Of a stretch of 64,000 nucleotides of DNA, positions 61,831 to 64,000 are shown one piece after another (position 1 is the first letter of the stretch; every line of letters begins with the position of its first letter). A model generated the notes under the pieces. It did no database searches. It worked only from the letters and a program-made list of their open reading frames with translations, and was not told the DNA's origin. The translations under genes were made by a program, and so were the position numbers. This stretch comes from Sulfuritalea sp. Lineage in GTDB: Bacteria; Pseudomonadota; Gammaproteobacteria; Burkholderiales; Rhodocyclaceae. The stretch is taken from assembly GCA_023229545.1 (NCBI GenBank), contig JALNZB010000009.1, positions 29,367-93,366 of the forward strand. The letters are read 5' to 3'.

Positions 61831-61956
61831 GAAATCGACGATTGACTGCGGCACCCGGCGTCAGTCATACTTCCCGAAGGCCCTTTGGATTTCCGGTCCT
61901 TTGGATTCATGCGGTTAGATGACCTATCCATCACGTTAAATAGAATGGGAGTTTCT

Positions 61957-62361
61957 ATGGGTGTCAATGAGATTTATGCGGTCGTCGTTGAAGCAGCCAG
62001 ACACATTGGCCCGGTCGGCGCCGCCAGCGCCGTTATGACCGGGGCTGCTTCAGCCGCAGGCAAAAGCGCATTTGATGCAGTGAAGGTTTGGTTTGTCGAT
62101 AAGTTCGGCAGCGATGCCCCGGTGGCACAGCAGATGACTGCATTGCAAGCCAGCCCCGACGACTTAGCGCTACAGCATCAGTTGCTATCCAGCTTGCAAG
62201 CCACCACGGCCCACTTGAATGATCTCAGTCTTACCAGTGCTTTTCAACAGCTTGAGCAGTTTGTTGGTATGGCAAACAACAGCATTGGCGGGGTTCAGGT
62301 TGGTAGCCAGCATGCCGATAAAATTGTAAATATCGGCTCGGTCAGCAATCTCCAACTTTGA
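61957..62361 (+). CDS. small helical effector-like protein with C-terminal amyloid-type motif
   Basis: A 134-residue protein. The ATG at 61957 has GGGAG five bases upstream; an ATG four codons earlier is possible. Residues 1-105 look all-helical: an alanine/glycine-rich segment (HIGPVGAASAVMTGAASAAG) and an amphipathic part (QMTALQASPDDLALQHQLLS). The last 25 residues are different: VQVG (113-116) followed by ADKIVNIGSV (120-129) and SNLQL. VQVG is the core of RHIM/PP-type amyloid motifs, and NIGSV recurs in the next protein. This is how Bell-domain effectors of bacterial NLRs are built. The assignment is by motif and context only. Confidence 0.55.
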   Translation: MGVNEIYAVVVEAARHIGPVGAASAVMTGAASAAGKSAFDAVKVWFVDKFGSDAPVAQQMTALQASPDDLALQHQLLSSLQATTAHLNDLSLTSAFQQLEQFVGMANNSIGGVQVGSQHADKIVNIGSVSNLQL

Positions 62362-62370
62362 GACCGTCGA

Positions 62371-64000
62371 ATGACTGCGATTAACCATCAACAGGCTGAG
62401 AACATTGCCAACATTGGCAGCATTGAAAGCCTCAACATTACAAGCGGGCCTGCGGCGCTTAGGTTTCAGCCCTATCACCCCGAAGCCACTTGGCACGCTG
62501 CACGTGCCTCACGTTTTCACTTTGCGACACGCGCAACCCAGCTTTTTGGGCGGACCAATGAAAAGGAGCAACTTCACAAGTTTTGCCGCGACTTCAATGC
62601 AAAGAACTTCCGATGGTGGGGCGTTACAGGTAAAGGAGGGATGGGCAAGAGTCGGCTCGCTTTGGAGTTGGGGCATGATCTGAAAAAAGATCACGGTTGG
62701 GAGTGGCACTTTTTAGGCAGCGCACAACAGCTCGAAGGCAACCTGCAGTTTTTTGCCTCAGGTGGTTTTGTGCCCAACGCCGCCACCCTGCTCGTGGTGG
62801 ACTACGCGGCCAATGCCGTAGATACCCTTCGTGCAGCTTTAACCAAACTAGCCACGGCTGCTGAAAGTTGGCAGCACCCAGTACGCATGTTGATTTTAGA
62901 GCGATCTATCGAAGGCGGATGGTTTGAACGCTTGATGGACTTCCCGTCAACCCAATACCGTAACGATGTAGTTGATTGCCGCCACGCACTGCAGTTGTTG
63001 CCACTGCAACCGTTTTCCATAGACGATGCGCTTTGCTTGCTCAATGAAGTGCTGGCGCTTTACAACAAGCCATCACGCTCACCCACCGAATGTAAGGCCT
63101 TGCTGGCGAAGTTGGATGCAGAGCACCGCCCCCTCTTTGTGCTGTTTCTTGCCGACGCCATAGCTGCGGGCCAAGTCAACGCCCTGCAATGGAACAGCGA
63201 CGAACTGACCGGCCAAGTACTGGATCGTGAACGTCGGCGCTGGGAGACCCAAGGTGTGACATGCCATGACGAGGCGCTGCTGCGATTTACCACCTTGGCA
63301 GGGGAGCTCGACTTGTCGTCTCCCCACGTACCTTACGTAGAGCAACTGTTTAACAAGTGTGGCATGAATAGTGCTGATGTGGCTTTCAAAGCACGTTGGC
63401 AAACCATGCTCCACGGTGCTGACCACGGTGCTGACATTAGTCAGCGATTGCCGCGCTTGGAGCCGGACATCTTGGGCGAGCTTTTCGTATTGAAGACGTG
63501 GGCAAAACCCACAAACTTACGCGTATTTGAGGCCACCGATAGCCCGTGGCGAACAGAGTTTGATGCTGTGTGGAAACACCAAAAAGGATTAGGACTGATT
63601 AGTTTCATGTCCAGGGTGGTGATGGATTTCCCCACACACCCTCAGTTACCGAGTCTTCTGGATGCCACTGAAAAATCCAGCCCCCCAGATAGTCCATTTC
63701 AGCTCGCGTTACTGCTCGCGGTAAGTGCAGACGGATGGAGGCAGCGGCAAGAGATTGGACTTGCCATAAACGCATGGAAACGTCTGACTACGTTGGTGCA
63801 ACGCCTAGGAGATGCAGGTGCGCAGCCTTCTGCTGATCTGCTTGGGAAAATCACCGTCAATTTGATCGGCGCCTGTGGCGATGCAGGCGACCTCGTGCAA
63901 GCGCGCACGCTGTGGGACTCCATAGTGGCTCTGGGCACGCGCTTCCCGAACAACGAAGAGATAGCGCTGAGGCAAGCAAAGGCCGCCGTCAATTTGATCG
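62371..64000 (+). CDS. STAND/NLR-like NTPase with TPR-like repeats (partial, runs off the window)
   Basis: The frame is open from ATG 62371 to the window edge: 543 codons without a stop. Residues 9-20 (AENIANIGSIES) repeat the tail motif of the preceding protein. The P-loop is GKGGMGKS (87-94), the Walker B strand LLVVDYA (140-146), and RMLILER (172-178) fits sensor 1. Residues 200-450 would be the winged-helix and linker part. Around 480 TPR-like units begin, 44 residues apart (KITVNLIGACGDAGDLVQAR, then AKAAVNLI at the edge). This is the N-terminal-motif, NTPase, repeat plan of STAND immune proteins. Base composition is clearly less GC-rich than the core genes. Confidence 0.8.
   Translation, partial: MTAINHQQAENIANIGSIESLNITSGPAALRFQPYHPEATWHAARASRFHFATRATQLFGRTNEKEQLHKFCRDFNAKNFRWWGVTGKGGMGKSRLALELGHDLKKDHGWEWHFLGSAQQLEGNLQFFASGGFVPNAATLLVVDYAANAVDTLRAALTKLATAAESWQHPVRMLILERSIEGGWFERLMDFPSTQYRNDVVDCRHALQLLPLQPFSIDDALCLLNEVLALYNKPSRSPTECKALLAKLDAEHRPLFVLFLADAIAAGQVNALQWNSDELTGQVLDRERRRWETQGVTCHDEALLRFTTLAGELDLSSPHVPYVEQLFNKCGMNSADVAFKARWQTMLHGADHGADISQRLPRLEPDILGELFVLKTWAKPTNLRVFEATDSPWRTEFDAVWKHQKGLGLISFMSRVVMDFPTHPQLPSLLDATEKSSPPDSPFQLALLLAVSADGWRQRQEIGLAINAWKRLTTLVQRLGDAGAQPSADLLGKITVNLIGACGDAGDLVQARTLWDSIVALGTRFPNNEEIALRQAKAAVNLI

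Noticed and set aside
62509..63992. Several minus-strand ORFs of 60-115 codons opposite the STAND gene
   Set aside because: They are shorter than the continuous 543-codon plus frame with P-loop motifs and show no family resemblance.
1..64000. CRISPR array or prophage
   Set aside because: No regularly spaced repeats with unique spacers, no cas genes and no phage structural genes were seen.

Overview
The window is GC-rich chromosomal DNA of a Gram-negative bacterium, almost certainly a betaproteobacterium close to the Rhodocyclales/Sterolibacteriaceae. Evidence for this is the gene order rpsU-yqeY-dnaG-rpoD, the giant DUF3683 FAD/Fe-S oxidoreductase, OxyR with an erythrin / Fe-S oxidoreductase / DUF3501 set, UbiE plus UbiJ, an RND pump and many two-component systems. 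The assignment rests on recognised families and gene order only.

Layout. 0.5-4.2 kb: a PhnD-like periplasmic binding protein, a histidine kinase and an NtrC-type regulator. 4.2-9.7 kb (minus): methyltransferase, MATE pump, two TPM proteins with LemA, AI-2E-type permease. 9.9-16.4 kb: fused MsrA-thioredoxin-MsrB, Phd/PIN toxin-antitoxin pair, DUF3683 oxidoreductase, HIT protein. 16.4-22.7 kb: PilZ-like protein, then TonB receptor / YfiR / hybrid kinase. 22.7-29.3 kb: hemerythrin and partner, PhoBR behind a clear Pho box, DUF971, UbiE, Tim44-like, UbiJ. 29.3-35.7 kb (minus): tetR-MFP-RND-OMP efflux operon. 35.9-42.0 kb: glycosyltransferase-like gene, the macromolecular-synthesis genes, tRNA-Ile2(CAU). 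42.1-49.9 kb: a small HTH protein and a patatin lipoprotein, then a seven-gene minus-strand run joining a cNMP-binding protein, FecR protein and CHASE2 adenylate cyclase to an Mla-type lipid transporter whose ATPase subunit has lost its nucleotide-binding motifs. 50-52.8 kb: frameshifted Fic gene and an APH/AAA kinase. 53-57.4 kb: SulP transporter, universal stress protein and a two-component pair. 57.4-61 kb: oxyR, erythrin, Fe-S oxidoreductase, DUF3501. 61.1-64 kb: higBA and the start of a less GC-rich accessory region.

Two things stand out. First, the right edge holds a probable two-gene immune module. A small helical protein ends in an amyloid-type motif (VQVG, then NIGSV), and 9 nt downstream lies a STAND/NLR-like NTPase that begins with the matching motif (NIGSI), carries an intact P-loop, and runs off the window in a TPR-like repeat array. 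Second, at least eleven copies of a 22-bp repeat, in both orientations, are scattered over the whole window. They lie between genes, next to start codons and in frame inside genes, where they encode VGADGTA- or VPxAPT-like peptides, and they differ from one another only by transitions at fixed positions.
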